Assembly (NCBI RefSeq): GCF_005869855.1
Contig: NZ_SZNH01000006.1
Span: 217,740-272,427, forward strand
DNA: 54,688 nt
From: Nostoc sp. PA-18-2419
Lineage (GTDB): Bacteria > Cyanobacteriota > Cyanobacteriia > Cyanobacteriales > Nostocaceae
Direction: 5' to 3'
Positions 1 through 9,700 of this stretch are shown piece by piece (positions within the stretch are counted from its first letter, which is position 1; every line of letters begins with the position of its first letter). A program made the translations under genes and the position numbers. The notes under the pieces are model-generated. The model had not been told where the DNA came from and ran no database searches. It worked only from the letters and a program-made list of their open reading frames with translations.

Positions 1-2703
1 TCACAGAACGGTTCTGTAAACTTTGTTGACCCTACCAACACAATTAAAACTAACGGAGGAGCAATAAACATTTCCGCAGGTAGCCTATTACTAGGAAATC
101 TAGATACAACTACTAATTTTTCTGGCAATAGCGGTAATGTCACCTTATCTGCAATTGGTGACATAACTGCGGGCAACATTATCGCCAGTGGTCAAGGCTA
201 CTCCGCAGCTAATATTACAGTCCAAAGTACTAGTGGTGGGATTACTTTAAATAACCTCGATACTACTAATAATTTAGGGTTTAATATTAATAATCCGGCT
301 GGAACAGTGAGTTTAACTGCCGCAGGCAATATCCTCACAGGTACGATTAATTCTTCTTCTAATAATGCTACTACCTCAGGTACGGGTGGCAGTGTAGTAG
401 CAACAAGTACAAACGGCAGTATCACCATAGAGGCAATTAACTCGTCTGTAATCAAGGATGGAGGTGGCGATTTTAGTGGCACCGCTGGGGCAGTTACCTT
501 AACTGCCAGAGATAATATCACTGTTAATGATGCCATTAATGCCTCAGCTAGTGCCTTCCAAGTCGATGGGACTGCAAATACTACAGGTGGCAACGTTACT
601 TTACAAACTACTAATACTGCTGGTAGCAATATTCGTTTTACCACCATCGACACTCAGTCCATAGCATCAGATTTTGGTTTTGATAATCAAAATACTACTC
701 AAGGTGGCAATGTGCAAGTGGTAACCAACGGACTGATTCAAGGATCGGGGACGGGTATTACCATCGCAACTGGTGGATATGTTCCTGGTGAAACAGGCTT
801 TGTCGCTCAACCTAATGCGGGAGGTACTGTCAGAATTCAACACGATGGTGGGCCAAATAATGTGCCATTTACCGTAGGTGATGCGAGTGTCAATGGCACA
901 GCAGGGTCAATTAATACAGGCGACAATTCCATCAATCCTTCAAATAGCTTTCCAGTCTTGCCTAATGGCGGAGATGCTAGCGGTACTCCAACTGGTATCA
1001 CCATTACTTCCGTCAACACCCCACCGACATTGACAACAAACACGCTCCTCTCATCCAATGCTCAAATCAATCAAACCTTAAGTTTCACATTTTCTGCCAC
1101 TACTAGCGATGTCAATTTAGATAACACCACCGTTGTCATTGATGCTATCCAAGGGGGAACTTTGAGACGAGGCGATACGGTTTTAGCTGCGGGTGACACA
1201 TTAACTATAGGTGAGACACTAAATTACACACCACCAACTGATAGCACAGGGCTAATCAATGCATTCACAGTTAAAGCTAGCGATGTTGTTTCATCCTCAA
1301 CACCTGTACAGGTAGCAATCAACGTTAGGCCGCCAAACAACAGGACAGATCCTGCCCCTTGCACATTCCAGTGCAATCCACCAAATAAACCGATTAACCC
1401 TGGCTCGAATAATCCTAATATTAATGACCCCGTTCTGAATACCGATGCTACTCCGGAAGATAAATTTACAGATGATTTTGGCGACTATTTAGGCATACGC
1501 AATCCTAAAATAAAAACATTGGATGATGCCAAAGAAATTGCTCGCAAAATTGAGGAGGCTACTGGTGTAAAACCTGCATTTATGTATGTTAGTTTTGTCC
1601 CAGTGGAGATTATACCAGAGAGAACTAAACAGCTAAATACTTTATCAGAACAAAATAGTGACCAATTAGAAATAGTACTAGTTACTGGAAAAGGTGATCC
1701 CATTCGCAAGCGCATAAAAGAAACTACCAGAGCTAAAGTTTTACAAGTGGCTCAAGAATTTCGCGACCAAATTGTTAGTCCACAAAACCGTCGCCGCACT
1801 GGTTATTTGCGTTCATCTCAACAACTTTATCGCTGGCTGATTGCGCCAGTCGAGGCAGATTTACAAGCCAGAGGAATTAACAATTTAGTCTTTCTACCAG
1901 ACATTGGTTTACGTTCAACTCCAATGGCAGCGCTTCACGATGGTAAACAATTTTTGGTGGAAAAATACAGTATTGGCTTGATGCCCAGTCTCAGCTTGAC
2001 TAACACCGTCTATACAGACATTAGAAAATCTCAAATTTTAGCGCTAGGGGTGTCTCAAAGTACTCAAGGGCAAGATCCTTTACCAGCAGTTCCCGTTGAA
2101 ATATCAACACTGGTGTCCAAACTCTGGCAAGGTAAATTATTGTTGGACAAGCAAGCCACCTTAGACAATCTCAAAAATGTCCGTCGTCAACAACCTTTCG
2201 GCATTATTCACATGGCAACCCATGCCGATTTTGCGACTGGCGGCTTGAGCAATTCTTATATTCAATTGTGGGAGGACAAGTTACGCTTGAATCAGTTACG
2301 GCAGTTGCGGTTAAATGAACCCCAAGTAGAGATGATGGTGTTGAGTGCTTGTAGAACAGCCTTAGGGGATGAAGAGTCAGAACTTGGGTTTGCGGGTTTA
2401 GCAGTGCTGGCAGGTGTGAAAACTAGTGTTGCCAGTCTTTGGTCGGTTAACGATTCTGGGACAGCAGCATTGATGACCAAATTTTATGAGAATTTAAGAA
2501 CAGCACCGATTAAGGCAGAAGCTCTGAGACAGGCTCAAGTAGCTATGGCTAAAGGACAAATTTACGTCAAGGATGGTCAAGTCCAAGGTTTGGGAGCAGT
2601 CGGAAATTTGCCTTTGCCTGCTGACAGTATTGATGAACCTGACCAATCACTTATGCATCCTTATTATTGGGCTGGATTTACGATGGTTGGCAATCCTTGG
2701 TGA
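1..2703 (+). CDS. Hemagglutinin-type beta-helix protein with C-terminal CHAT peptidase domain (5' end missing)
   Basis: The frame is open from the first base, so the gene begins upstream; about 900 codons are visible. Codons 1 to about 340 are a Gly/Asn/Thr-rich beta-helix of the filamentous-hemagglutinin kind. Codons about 340-450 resemble a cadherin or Ig-like module ending near TVKASDVVSSS, followed by a Pro/Asn-rich linker. The C-terminal 370 codons form a CHAT (caspase-like) domain. The probable catalytic His is in HMATHADF (codon 741, base 2221) and the catalytic Cys in SACRTA (codon 784, base 2350), followed by the family's GFAGLAVLAGV and ASLWSVNDSGT segments. Cyanobacteria carry many such proteins, usually with a two-partner-secretion N-terminus and therefore probably surface-exposed; that part lies outside the window. 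Both catalytic residues are present, so peptidase activity is plausible. The substrate is unknown. Confidence 0.88.
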   Translation, partial: SQNGSVNFVDPTNTIKTNGGAINISAGSLLLGNLDTTTNFSGNSGNVTLSAIGDITAGNIIASGQGYSAANITVQSTSGGITLNNLDTTNNLGFNINNPAGTVSLTAAGNILTGTINSSSNNATTSGTGGSVVATSTNGSITIEAINSSVIKDGGGDFSGTAGAVTLTARDNITVNDAINASASAFQVDGTANTTGGNVTLQTTNTAGSNIRFTTIDTQSIASDFGFDNQNTTQGGNVQVVTNGLIQGSGTGITIATGGYVPGETGFVAQPNAGGTVRIQHDGGPNNVPFTVGDASVNGTAGSINTGDNSINPSNSFPVLPNGGDASGTPTGITITSVNTPPTLTTNTLLSSNAQINQTLSFTFSATTSDVNLDNTTVVIDAIQGGTLRRGDTVLAAGDTLTIGETLNYTPPTDSTGLINAFTVKASDVVSSSTPVQVAINVRPPNNRTDPAPCTFQCNPPNKPINPGSNNPNINDPVLNTDATPEDKFTDDFGDYLGIRNPKIKTLDDAKEIARKIEEATGVKPAFMYVSFVPVEIIPERTKQLNTLSEQNSDQLEIVLVTGKGDPIRKRIKETTRAKVLQVAQEFRDQIVSPQNRRRTGYLRSSQQLYRWLIAPVEADLQARGINNLVFLPDIGLRSTPMAALHDGKQFLVEKYSIGLMPSLSLTNTVYTDIRKSQILALGVSQSTQGQDPLPAVPVEISTLVSKLWQGKLLLDKQATLDNLKNVRRQQPFGIIHMATHADFATGGLSNSYIQLWEDKLRLNQLRQLRLNEPQVEMMVLSACRTALGDEESELGFAGLAVLAGVKTSVASLWSVNDSGTAALMTKFYENLRTAPIKAEALRQAQVAMAKGQIYVKDGQVQGLGAVGNLPLPADSIDEPDQSLMHPYYWAGFTMVGNPW

Positions 2704-2746
2704 AGCAAGAAAATTAAACCTTTTGGCAATAAAGCAACAAACCTTG

Positions 2747-2763
2747 AGAGGATGTTTGAAAAA
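2747..2763 (+). repeat. Single copy of an AGAGGATGT-type element end
   Basis: AGAGGATGTTTGAAAAA lies between two convergent genes. Its first nine bases match the terminal inverted repeat of the small element at 39176-39295, whose left end reads AGAGGATGTCTGAAAAC. Only one end is visible here, so it is either a relic or chance. Confidence 0.35.
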
Positions 2764-2767
2764 TCTA

Positions 2768-4480
2768 TTATGCAGCTATCTTCTGTATTTGCAGAGAATT
2801 CTGCTTGAGTATATCGGTGATTGTGTCGGCAGGAGCAGGGATACCAAAGTAGAATCCCTGACCTTCTTGACACCCACGCTTTTGTAAATAGTCAAGCTGT
2901 TGTTGAGTTTCTACTCCTTCTGCTGTAATTTTCAACTCAAGGCTTTTAGCTAATGCAATGATGGCATTGGTGACGGCGGCGCTATCAGAATTTGATGTCA
3001 CATCTTGCACAAATGAGCGGTCAATTTTGAGCATGTTCACAGGAAAGCGCTTCAGATAGTTGAGAGAAGAATAACCAGTGCCGAAATCATCCAAAGCTAG
3101 CCATACTCCTAGTTCTCTTAATTGTTTTAGGATTTTAACCGAATGCTGAATATTAGCCATTAAGGAGCTTTCAGTGACTTCCAGTTCTAGGTAAGATGGT
3201 TGCAATCGTGTCTCTTGTAAGATTTGTTTGACAACTTCAACTAAATTTAGTTGCTCAAATTGTCGAGCCGAAAGGTTAACTGACATGCGAATTGGCGGCA
3301 GTCCAGCAAGTTGCCAGTCCCGATTTTGGGCGCAGGCGGTTCGCAACACCCATTCACCGATAGGTATGATTAAACCGTTACATTCGGCAATAGGGATAAA
3401 CTTTGTTGGAGAAACTAAACCTCTGGTAGGATGCTGCCAGCGCAATAGTGCTTCCATTGCTGTGACTTCTCTGGTGTGCAAATCAATCAGCGGTTGGTAA
3501 TAAACTACTAGTTCGCCGCGCTCCAGTGCGCCACGTAATTCATTTTCCAATGCTAATCGCTCTTGCAACTGAGCGTTAATTTCTGGTGAATAAAACTGGT
3601 ATTGACTAGACCCTTGCTGTTTTGCTTGATACAGTGCTATGTGAGCCTTCTGCAATAGTTGCTCGACACTATTACGATCGCCTAAGTCACTAATTCTAAT
3701 ACCTATGCTGGCTGTGATGTGAATCTGCTGACCATCTATAAAGAAGGGTTTAGCTAACGTACTTTGTAGGATTTTTGTTAAACTGACTACATCCTCAAAG
3801 GATAAGATATTTATGTGAGCGATCGCAAACTCATCTTGACTCAAACGTGCGAGGATATCTGTTTTTGCTATACAGCTTGTCAAACGTTGGGCAACTGCTC
3901 TTAATAGGTTATTTGATGTTTCATGGTTTAACCCATGACTGATGGCAGTGAAATTATCAATCGCTAGCGAGAGAATAGCAATCAATTGCTGGGTATTTTG
4001 AGATTGTGACACGTTTTGGTAAAGGCGATCGCCAAATAAATCTCGATTCGGTAACCCAGTCAAATTATCATAATTGCTAATCTGGTTAATCAACTCATCT
4101 AATTTGTGCAGAGTTTGTGAAGTATCTGCCATCAATGTGCCTGCTTCATCGCCAAATTCTGTGGGCAGTTGTGGTAATTCTTTATTTTGCAAATAGTCTC
4201 GCAATGCCACAGATGTCATAATTACCGGAGCAAGTAAATAGTGTAATGCACAAAGAGTAGCTGCTGTCCCTACTAGGGTTGCCAAAAGAGCATTCAGCAG
4301 CACTTGAATTGTGATTTCCCAAGAATAGGAGTTGGAAATCAGGAAATTGAAGATTAAAGTCAAAAGTGGTATGTGAGTTCCCAAAAAAGCCACTACCATA
4401 ATTTTGGTAGTATAACTTTTTTTGAGTAATGGAAGTTCAGCCAGAGAAGAGTATAGAAAAAGTTTCTGATTGAGCTGCAT
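2768..4480 (-). CDS. Membrane-anchored GGDEF/EAL protein, probable c-di-GMP phosphodiesterase
   Basis: About 570 residues. Two hydrophobic segments lie near the N-terminus (starting around [13 protein letters not shown] and [16 protein letters not shown]) and are followed by a short HAMP-like linker. Next is a GGDEF-family domain ([15 protein letters not shown]) whose signature is degenerate, SQDEF in place of GGDEF, so diguanylate cyclase activity is unlikely. The EAL domain looks intact: [27 protein letters not shown] and AEGVETQQQ carry the usual metal-binding and catalytic residues. The likely role is c-di-GMP hydrolysis, with the GGDEF part perhaps regulatory. I chose the ATG at 4480; an in-frame TTG at 4510 would add ten residues. 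It converges with the CHAT gene. Confidence 0.9.
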   Translation of the reverse strand: MQLNQKLFLYSSLAELPLLKKSYTTKIMVVAFLGTHIPLLTLIFNFLISNSYSWEITIQVLLNALLATLVGTAATLCALHYLLAPVIMTSVALRDYLQNKELPQLPTEFGDEAGTLMADTSQTLHKLDELINQISNYDNLTGLPNRDLFGDRLYQNVSQSQNTQQLIAILSLAIDNFTAISHGLNHETSNNLLRAVAQRLTSCIAKTDILARLSQDEFAIAHINILSFEDVVSLTKILQSTLAKPFFIDGQQIHITASIGIRISDLGDRNSVEQLLQKAHIALYQAKQQGSSQYQFYSPEINAQLQERLALENELRGALERGELVVYYQPLIDLHTREVTAMEALLRWQHPTRGLVSPTKFIPIAECNGLIIPIGEWVLRTACAQNRDWQLAGLPPIRMSVNLSARQFEQLNLVEVVKQILQETRLQPSYLELEVTESSLMANIQHSVKILKQLRELGVWLALDDFGTGYSSLNYLKRFPVNMLKIDRSFVQDVTSNSDSAAVTNAIIALAKSLELKITAEGVETQQQLDYLQKRGCQEGQGFYFGIPAPADTITDILKQNSLQIQKIAA

Positions 4481-4940
4481 AAATGTTAGTTCAGAATTGA
4501 GAGTCAGCAAATGGTTTACTACTAAATTTTTGGTAATTTAACGAGAAAACGGCAATTTTTGTATAGTTATTGCAAGTTACTCACACTTAAAATTACAATC
4601 GGAAACTCAGTTGGTGTGCTTGGATGTCAGATTGCTCTACTTTAGCTCTTGGTATCTTCTTTTCACAATAGTTATCAATTTATTAAAATAGTTTTTCCGT
4701 CTTCATCGAAAAACTAATTAATTATCCAACTCGTTATAATTACTTAGGTAATTTCAGCAAATAAATTATCTCGTTTGATGTTGATAACCGATGACTAACA
4801 ATTAACTCTTCCCCTCTTCCCCAGTTACCAATGACCTATTATCAATTACCAACAACACCAACCATATCGTAAATAATTAGCCGAACTTGATGTTACTTCT
4901 GAATTGCTGAACTGGTGAATTCACTAATTTTGCTGTAATT
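4481..4940. other. Intergenic region, no gene seen
   Basis: AT-rich spacer of about 460 bases upstream of the EAL gene and downstream of the DUF1345 gene. Around 4785-4860 it has loosely repeated blocks (GATGACTAACAATTAACTC, AGTTACCAATGACC, TCAATTACCAAC) like degraded heptameric repeats. No convincing ORF or RNA gene was found. Confidence 0.5.
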
Positions 4941-5606
4941 TCAAATCAGCGATGCAATGATGTTAATAGTCATGGCTAAAATTGTGGTGTTGAAAAAGAA
5001 AGATAATATGCCATGCAGTAGGGTCAAACGTCTCATATCACTTGATGTCGTCTGCACATCTGAAACTTGGCTAGTCATGCCAATCACAAAAGAATAATAT
5101 AAAAAGTCCCAGTAGTCTGGAGATTCGGTATTGGGAAAATCTAAACCTTTGCTAATTTCTTGATGATTAGAACTAATATCTTGGTAATAAATATGTGCGT
5201 ATTGTTGTGCAAACATAGTATGCACCAATAACCAGGAATCGAGAATCGTCATAATTGAAAGTATGACGTGTATAATAAGGAAAGTTGTTGAGTGCCCTTT
5301 TTTATCAGTTAGCAGAAACACAATGGCTAACACACTAGCACAAGCTGCGGCGATCGCGAACAAGAATATCACTAAACGTCCTTCGTATTCTCTCTCGGCA
5401 TAACGGCGGGTTTTTTCTGGTGTAGCCTCGAGCATCTTCCACCAGGTTAAGGCTAAGAAAAAGTCAGCACCACAGTTCCAAGCACAAAGAATGCGCGTCG
5501 CTAAGTGCAGCCAATGTGGAAGTATTACTGAAACGAATGCAGCGACTCCAACAGCAATCATCAGTCGGGGTCGGTGGTCAATGCGTTTGGAAAATTCAAA
5601 ATTCAA
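4941..5606 (-). CDS. DUF1345 family integral membrane protein
   Basis: 221 residues with about five hydrophobic segments. The family pattern is visible: an RPRL N-terminal start, WNCGADFFLALTWW in the second helix, and a C-terminal half with SPDYWDFLYYSFVIGMTSQVSDV followed by an RRLTLLHGILSFFFNT segment, typical of DUF1345. The function of the family is unknown. The coordinate uses a TTG start (MNFEFSKRIDHRPRL) because an in-frame stop lies just upstream and the RPRL segment is normally part of these proteins. The next ATG (base 5561) would remove 15 residues and cut into the first helix. Confidence 0.8.
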   Translation of the reverse strand: MNFEFSKRIDHRPRLMIAVGVAAFVSVILPHWLHLATRILCAWNCGADFFLALTWWKMLEATPEKTRRYAEREYEGRLVIFLFAIAAACASVLAIVFLLTDKKGHSTTFLIIHVILSIMTILDSWLLVHTMFAQQYAHIYYQDISSNHQEISKGLDFPNTESPDYWDFLYYSFVIGMTSQVSDVQTTSSDMRRLTLLHGILSFFFNTTILAMTINIIASLI

Positions 5607-5768
5607 AATTTAAATCAATTAAATGTAAATATACTGCCAATATACCTTTGTTAGACTGAGTGTAAAACTTTGCGTCATCCTTTCTTAATGGTAAATGGTA
5701 GACTAACTCAACATCGGTGATGCGATCGCTTTATGATGCGGTAAGTATCGTCTAAGCGAAGACAGATT

Positions 5769-6917
5769 ATGACGCCAACAATTTCAATTAACGATTCTGG
5801 GCGCTTGCAACTCTCACCTTTAGAAATCCCATCTCGTTTACTGTTGGGGCCAGGCCCCTCTAATGCTCATCCCACAGTTCTCCAAGCGATGAATACTTCA
5901 CCAGTTGGGCATCTTGACCCCGCTTTTCTCGCACTGATGGATGAAATCCAGTCGTTACTACGCTACGTATGGCAAACAGAAAACCCCCTTACCATTGCAG
6001 TTAGTGGTACGGGAACAGCCGCAATGGAAGCAACCATCGCCAATAGCGTGGAACCTGGTGATGTAGTTTTGATTGGTGTAGCAGGTTACTTTGGTAATCG
6101 CCTTGTGGATATGGCTGGACGTTATGGTGCTGATGTACGAACGATTACCAAGCCTTGGGGACAAGTTTTCAACTTGGAAGAATTACAAACTGCTCTCCAA
6201 ACTCACCGTCCAGCTATTCTAGCTCTGGTTCATGCCGAAACTTCCACAGGCGCACGCCAACCTTTAGAAGGAGTTGCTGATTTGTGTCGTGAATTTGGCA
6301 CTTTGCTACTAGTAGATACCGTAACCAGTCTTGGTGGTGTTCCTATCTTATTGGATGCTTGGGGAGTTGACCTCGCTTATAGTTGTAGCCAAAAAGGCTT
6401 GGGTTGCCCGCCTGGTGCTTCGCCTTTTACCATGAGTCCGCGTGCAGCCGAGAAATTACAACAGCGGCGCACGAAAGTTGCCAATTGGTATTTAGATATG
6501 TCTTTGTTGAGTAAATACTGGGGCAGCGAACGCGTTTATCACCACACAGCACCAATTAATTTATACTATGCATTGCGGGAAGCACTGCGTTTAGTTGCTG
6601 AAGAGGGATTAGCAAACTGCTGGCAGCGTCATCAAAAGAACGTAGAATATCTCTGGCAAGGGTTGGAAGACATAGGATTGAGTATGCACGTTGAGCGGGA
6701 ATATCGACTACCAACCCTTACCACTGTTCGCATTCCCGCAGGAGTTGATGGTAAAGCGATCGCTCGGCAGTTACTCAATGAACATAATATTGAAATTGGC
6801 GGTGGTCTTGGCGAATTAGCTGGTCAAGTCTGGCGCGTGGGACTGATGGGCTTTAATAGTCGTAAGGAAAGTGTTGACCAACTTATAGCAGCACTAGAGC
6901 AAGTTTTACCTAAGTAG
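5769..6917 (+). CDS. Class V PLP-dependent aminotransferase (alanine/serine--glyoxylate type)
   Basis: 382 residues, the normal length for the family. It begins with [18 protein letters not shown], the glyoxylate aminotransferase signature. Other landmarks are [12 protein letters not shown], the PLP-ring aspartate in [11 protein letters not shown], and the Schiff-base lysine in [12 protein letters not shown] (about residue 209). Such enzymes transfer the amino group of Ala or Ser to glyoxylate and in cyanobacteria probably act in photorespiratory glycolate metabolism. Older annotations call them soluble hydrogenase 42-kDa subunit, a name with little functional support. The ATG at 5769 fits the family start. 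The gene stands alone, and a perfect palindrome lies 13 bases after the stop. Confidence 0.93.
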   Translation: MTPTISINDSGRLQLSPLEIPSRLLLGPGPSNAHPTVLQAMNTSPVGHLDPAFLALMDEIQSLLRYVWQTENPLTIAVSGTGTAAMEATIANSVEPGDVVLIGVAGYFGNRLVDMAGRYGADVRTITKPWGQVFNLEELQTALQTHRPAILALVHAETSTGARQPLEGVADLCREFGTLLLVDTVTSLGGVPILLDAWGVDLAYSCSQKGLGCPPGASPFTMSPRAAEKLQQRRTKVANWYLDMSLLSKYWGSERVYHHTAPINLYYALREALRLVAEEGLANCWQRHQKNVEYLWQGLEDIGLSMHVEREYRLPTLTTVRIPAGVDGKAIARQLLNEHNIEIGGGLGELAGQVWRVGLMGFNSRKESVDQLIAALEQVLPK

Positions 6918-6930
6918 TTTCGAGGTGATT

Positions 6931-6959
6931 AGGTGCGTTAACAGTCGCGTAACGCACCT
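6931..6959 (+). terminator. Perfect 10-bp stem hairpin after the aminotransferase
   Basis: AGGTGCGTTA at 6931-6940 and TAACGCACCT at 6950-6959 form a perfect 10-bp stem with a 9-base loop. There is no strong T-run behind it, so it may be a weak terminator or one of the dispersed GGTGCGTTA palindromes common in cyanobacterial genomes. Confidence 0.5.
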
Positions 6960-7309
6960 GAATATTAAAGGTGATCGCGCTAAAATTTATCTATGTTATG
7001 GATATCAGATATTTAGGTAAATGGTATTACTGCGAGAAAAAACCAACAACCACCAGAGGCAAAAGTATTAAGACAGATATAATCAAAACAAGCGTTGCTG
7101 GCTCAATTTTTATTTGGTTATTGTGTGGATCGCGCATTTGGGATTCTCTTAATCAATTAATTATGTTGGCTCATCTGTAAAAATTTTTACTACTTTTTTC
7201 AAGGTCTATTTGATTAATAAATGTAAATATTTTAGCTAGTTGAGTATCTGAAATTTACATCTTTTTTATTTTCAAAACTCTTAATTCTTAAATTCATTGC
7301 CCCATTAGT
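6960..7309. other. Intergenic region, no convincing gene
   Basis: About 350 bases between a plus-strand and a minus-strand gene, AT-rich. A GTG-started 69-codon frame at 6971-7180 exists, but it lacks a Shine-Dalgarno sequence and any family resemblance and is not called. Confidence 0.5.
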
Positions 7310-7417
7310 TTATTTTTTCCAAGGGAGTTTAGTACCCATTTCTGTAAATGCTGAAAAAATCAAATAGAGAATAAGTAACCCTACTCCAGTAAAGAAAGCT
7401 AATAAATCGTTATCCAT
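7310..7417 (-). CDS. 35-residue single-pass membrane peptide
   Basis: The ATG at 7417 opens a 35-codon frame starting MDNDLLAFFTGVGLLILYLI and ending in EMGTKLPWKK, with stop TAA at 7310-7312. One hydrophobic helix (about residues 5-24) is followed by a short basic tail, the shape of the small membrane subunits common in cyanobacteria. It starts 8 bases after the stop of the Slr1339-like gene, so the two are almost certainly cotranscribed. I do not recognise a family. Support comes from the position and the clean helix-plus-basic-tail design; no homology was checked. Confidence 0.55.
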   Translation of the reverse strand: MDNDLLAFFTGVGLLILYLIFSAFTEMGTKLPWKK

Positions 7418-7425
7418 AACTAAAT

Positions 7426-7827
7426 TTAAGTTGATTCGTTGCTTCGTAAATATTCAATTGCGGCCTCTAATTTTGAAGGATAACTTTCAGCAAATCTTTC
7501 AAACCAAAGTCCTTCGGTCAAAAATGGATCTATTTTAGCTAACCATTCTTTTGCCTCTACTTTTAAAGCCTCCATTTGTCTGGCTTTTAGTTGTTCTTGT
7601 CGAGTTCGTTCCTGTTCTAGTTCTTGCTGTCTTTTTAATTCCTCAGTAGCATCTTTTTCTGTGAAATCAGCCTTAACTTCTGCTAAAAGATTATCTATTG
7701 AAGATGCTGATTTTGACGATGGTCGAATCAACGATTTGGCTGTAGTTAATTTTGGAAGCTGCTGTCTAGGTTGCACTTGTTCGTATTCAGTTTTCAGTTC
7801 GGCTAACAGCTTATCAATAGAATCCAT
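7426..7827 (-). CDS. Slr1339-like (salt-stress-annotated) coiled-coil protein
   Basis: 133 residues from the ATG at 7827. An AGGA lies 9 bases upstream, and the family begins at MDSIDKLLAELK; an upstream in-frame start would add 19 unrelated residues. Two related segments, SIDKLLAELKTEYEQ and SIDNLLAEVKADFTE, indicate an internal duplication. A highly charged coiled coil follows (about residues 65-95), then a conserved C-terminal segment LAKIDPFLTEGLWFERFAES. Cyanobacterial proteins with this layout are annotated as salt stress protein, Slr1339 family; their biochemical role is unknown. It precedes the 35-residue membrane peptide and follows two VWA genes on the same strand. Confidence 0.75.
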   Translation of the reverse strand: MDSIDKLLAELKTEYEQVQPRQQLPKLTTAKSLIRPSSKSASSIDNLLAEVKADFTEKDATEELKRQQELEQERTRQEQLKARQMEALKVEAKEWLAKIDPFLTEGLWFERFAESYPSKLEAAIEYLRSNEST

Positions 7828-7974
7828 TTGTACAATTCCTATAAAACGGACAGCTATATTCTCTTTACAATTTTTGAACCACAAAAAAATAATTTTGAAA
7901 GAAAGTTTTAATTTAACTATTATTTTAGATAGTTAAAAACTCTCTATTACCTAATTCTTTTTTACTTAATTTTA

Positions 7975-8580
7975 CTAGTCATTAATTGCATTTAGTAGCA
8001 CTTCTGATAAACTCATATCTTCCATATCTTCCATAGTAACTGTATCACAGATATCAAACTTAGCACCAGCTCCTTGGAGTTCATCATCTAACACTTTGAG
8101 AAAACGGGTAGCTTGCTGATCTGTACCTACTTGAATAAAAGAAATGGCTAATTCTTCATCTCGCTCCATGCGGCGAGAAGCTTCAATAATTACCCTCATA
8201 ACTGCTTTGCGATCGTCTGGTTCACCATCAGTAACCACTAAAATTGTTTCACCATTGGGCTTAGTTTGAGCGGCTCCTTTGCGTTGAAAATAATCATCAG
8301 TTGCATGTTTTAATACGCCTGCTAAGTCAGTTGTACCAGAGGGATCGTTTTCCCGAAAAATTTGTGCTACCTTGCTGGCTGTCACATTTTCGTAGCGCTT
8401 AAATTTACCAGAAAATACATAAATAGTAATCCCATCTGGGTCAAACTGCTCGCATTTACTAGCTAAAGCTAAAGTAGATTCCTGTGCTGCTAGCCATCTG
8501 CTTCTACCACCCTTTTGATCTGGGGTAGCCATGCTGCCACTTTTGTCAATAATTAAGGTGTAATCCCGATTTTCTAACAT
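7975..8580 (-). CDS. VWA domain protein, copy 1
   Basis: 201 residues, essentially one von Willebrand factor A domain. The MIDAS metal site is complete: DKSGS (D12, S14, S16), the Thr in DPSGTTDL and the Asp in VVTDGEPDD. There is no signal peptide or membrane segment, so it is probably cytoplasmic, like TerY- or CoxE-like VWA proteins that bind partners in a metal-dependent way. The ATG at 8580 has GAGGA upstream. It is closely similar to the protein at 8705-9310 throughout, a tandem duplication. Its partner is unknown; no MoxR-type ATPase lies in the window. Confidence 0.88.
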   Translation of the reverse strand: MLENRDYTLIIDKSGSMATPDQKGGRSRWLAAQESTLALASKCEQFDPDGITIYVFSGKFKRYENVTASKVAQIFRENDPSGTTDLAGVLKHATDDYFQRKGAAQTKPNGETILVVTDGEPDDRKAVMRVIIEASRRMERDEELAISFIQVGTDQQATRFLKVLDDELQGAGAKFDICDTVTMEDMEDMSLSEVLLNAIND

Positions 8581-8704
8581 TTATATATTCCTCAAATATT
8601 TCGTCATAAATTCTAATTCTTGAATCAGTTTTTGACCAGATTCAATATCCTCCAAGATGTTCATATCTTCCTTTAGGAGATAAAACTGATAAAATTATCT
8701 TTTT

Positions 8705-9310
8705 TCAGTCGATTATGGCGTTAGTTAATACATCTACAAGGCTCATTTCTTCAAGGTCATCTAAAGTAACTGTATCGCAAATATCAAATTTTGCGCCAAC
8801 ACTTTGTAATTGGTCATCTAAAGCTTTTAGAAATTTAGTTGCTTGGGCATCTGAACCTACTTGAATAATTGAAATTCCTAATTCTTCATCACGCTCCATC
8901 TGACGAGTAGCATGAATAATAACTTCAAACACAGCTTTGCGATCGTCTGGTTCACCATCAGTAATGATTAAAATTGTTTCTCCATTTGGCTTGCTTTTAC
9001 CAGCGGCTTTACGTTGAAAGAAATTATTTATTGCATCTTGGAGTACGCCTGCTAAGTTGGTTGTACCGGCAGGATCGTTTTCGAGATATATCTGTGCGAC
9101 TTTAGCTGAGGTTACATCATCGTAGCGTTTGAATCTACCGGAAAACACGTAAACAGTAATCCCATCTGGGTCAAACTGTTCTGCCTTTCTTGCCAAAGCG
9201 AGTGTAGATTCTTGGGCTATTTCCCATCTAGTTCTACCACCCACCTGGTCGGGTGTGGACATACTACCGCTTTTGTCAATGATTAGTGTATAGTCGCGAT
9301 CGCTCATCAT
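8705..9310 (-). CDS. VWA domain protein, copy 2
   Basis: 201 residues, the same length and layout as its downstream neighbour (copy 1), with the full MIDAS site: DKSGS near residue 13, DPAGTTNL, and IITDGEPDD. Most differences are conservative, so the pair arose by tandem duplication followed by divergence. The ATG at 9310 has AGGA 7 bases upstream; a second ATG follows immediately. A 124-base spacer separates it from copy 1, so the copies may be cotranscribed. Cytoplasmic location is inferred from the absence of a signal sequence. What the pair binds is unknown. Confidence 0.88.
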   Translation of the reverse strand: MMSDRDYTLIIDKSGSMSTPDQVGGRTRWEIAQESTLALARKAEQFDPDGITVYVFSGRFKRYDDVTSAKVAQIYLENDPAGTTNLAGVLQDAINNFFQRKAAGKSKPNGETILIITDGEPDDRKAVFEVIIHATRQMERDEELGISIIQVGSDAQATKFLKALDDQLQSVGAKFDICDTVTLDDLEEMSLVDVLTNAIID

Positions 9311-9700
9311 ATTTATTCCTGTGATTGCCCTGTGGTTCTAGTCTAACTCCGTTTTTTTACTAGTAACCAAGGGTTTTAAGCTTTTGTATCAATTATCTCA
9401 TTTAGCAAAACTGCGTTACAGCTGATTAATAGAGATGAATGCCATTGCCTGGTGTCTTTGTTGGCGAAATTTCCCCAGTAAATGATTATTTGATAATTAT
9501 TAAATAAGTATTAAATTTTAATAAAAAGTATTAGTAAATTATCTCAGTATAAGTGGTGACACATCTGAAAATACCAAAACTTAAAGATTAGCTTATTTGT
9601 TGCAACTGTATTGAGTCTGGGAATAATAAATACTACTTATGCTGACACATAGTTAGCTAAGCAGCTTTTGTTTAGCTTGGTTTTAGACATAAACTCGGGT
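9311..9700. other. Divergent intergenic region
   Basis: About 390 AT-rich bases between the divergent VWA and histidine kinase genes, so both promoters should lie here. I could not single out a convincing promoter or a small gene. Confidence 0.5.

Noticed and set aside
2573-2887. 104-codon plus-strand frame overlapping the CHAT gene end
   Set aside because: Out of frame with the CHAT gene and opposite the EAL gene; overlaps both real genes.
6971-7180. 69-codon plus-strand frame after the aminotransferase
   Set aside because: GTG start, no ribosome site, no recognisable features and AT-rich codons typical of spacer.
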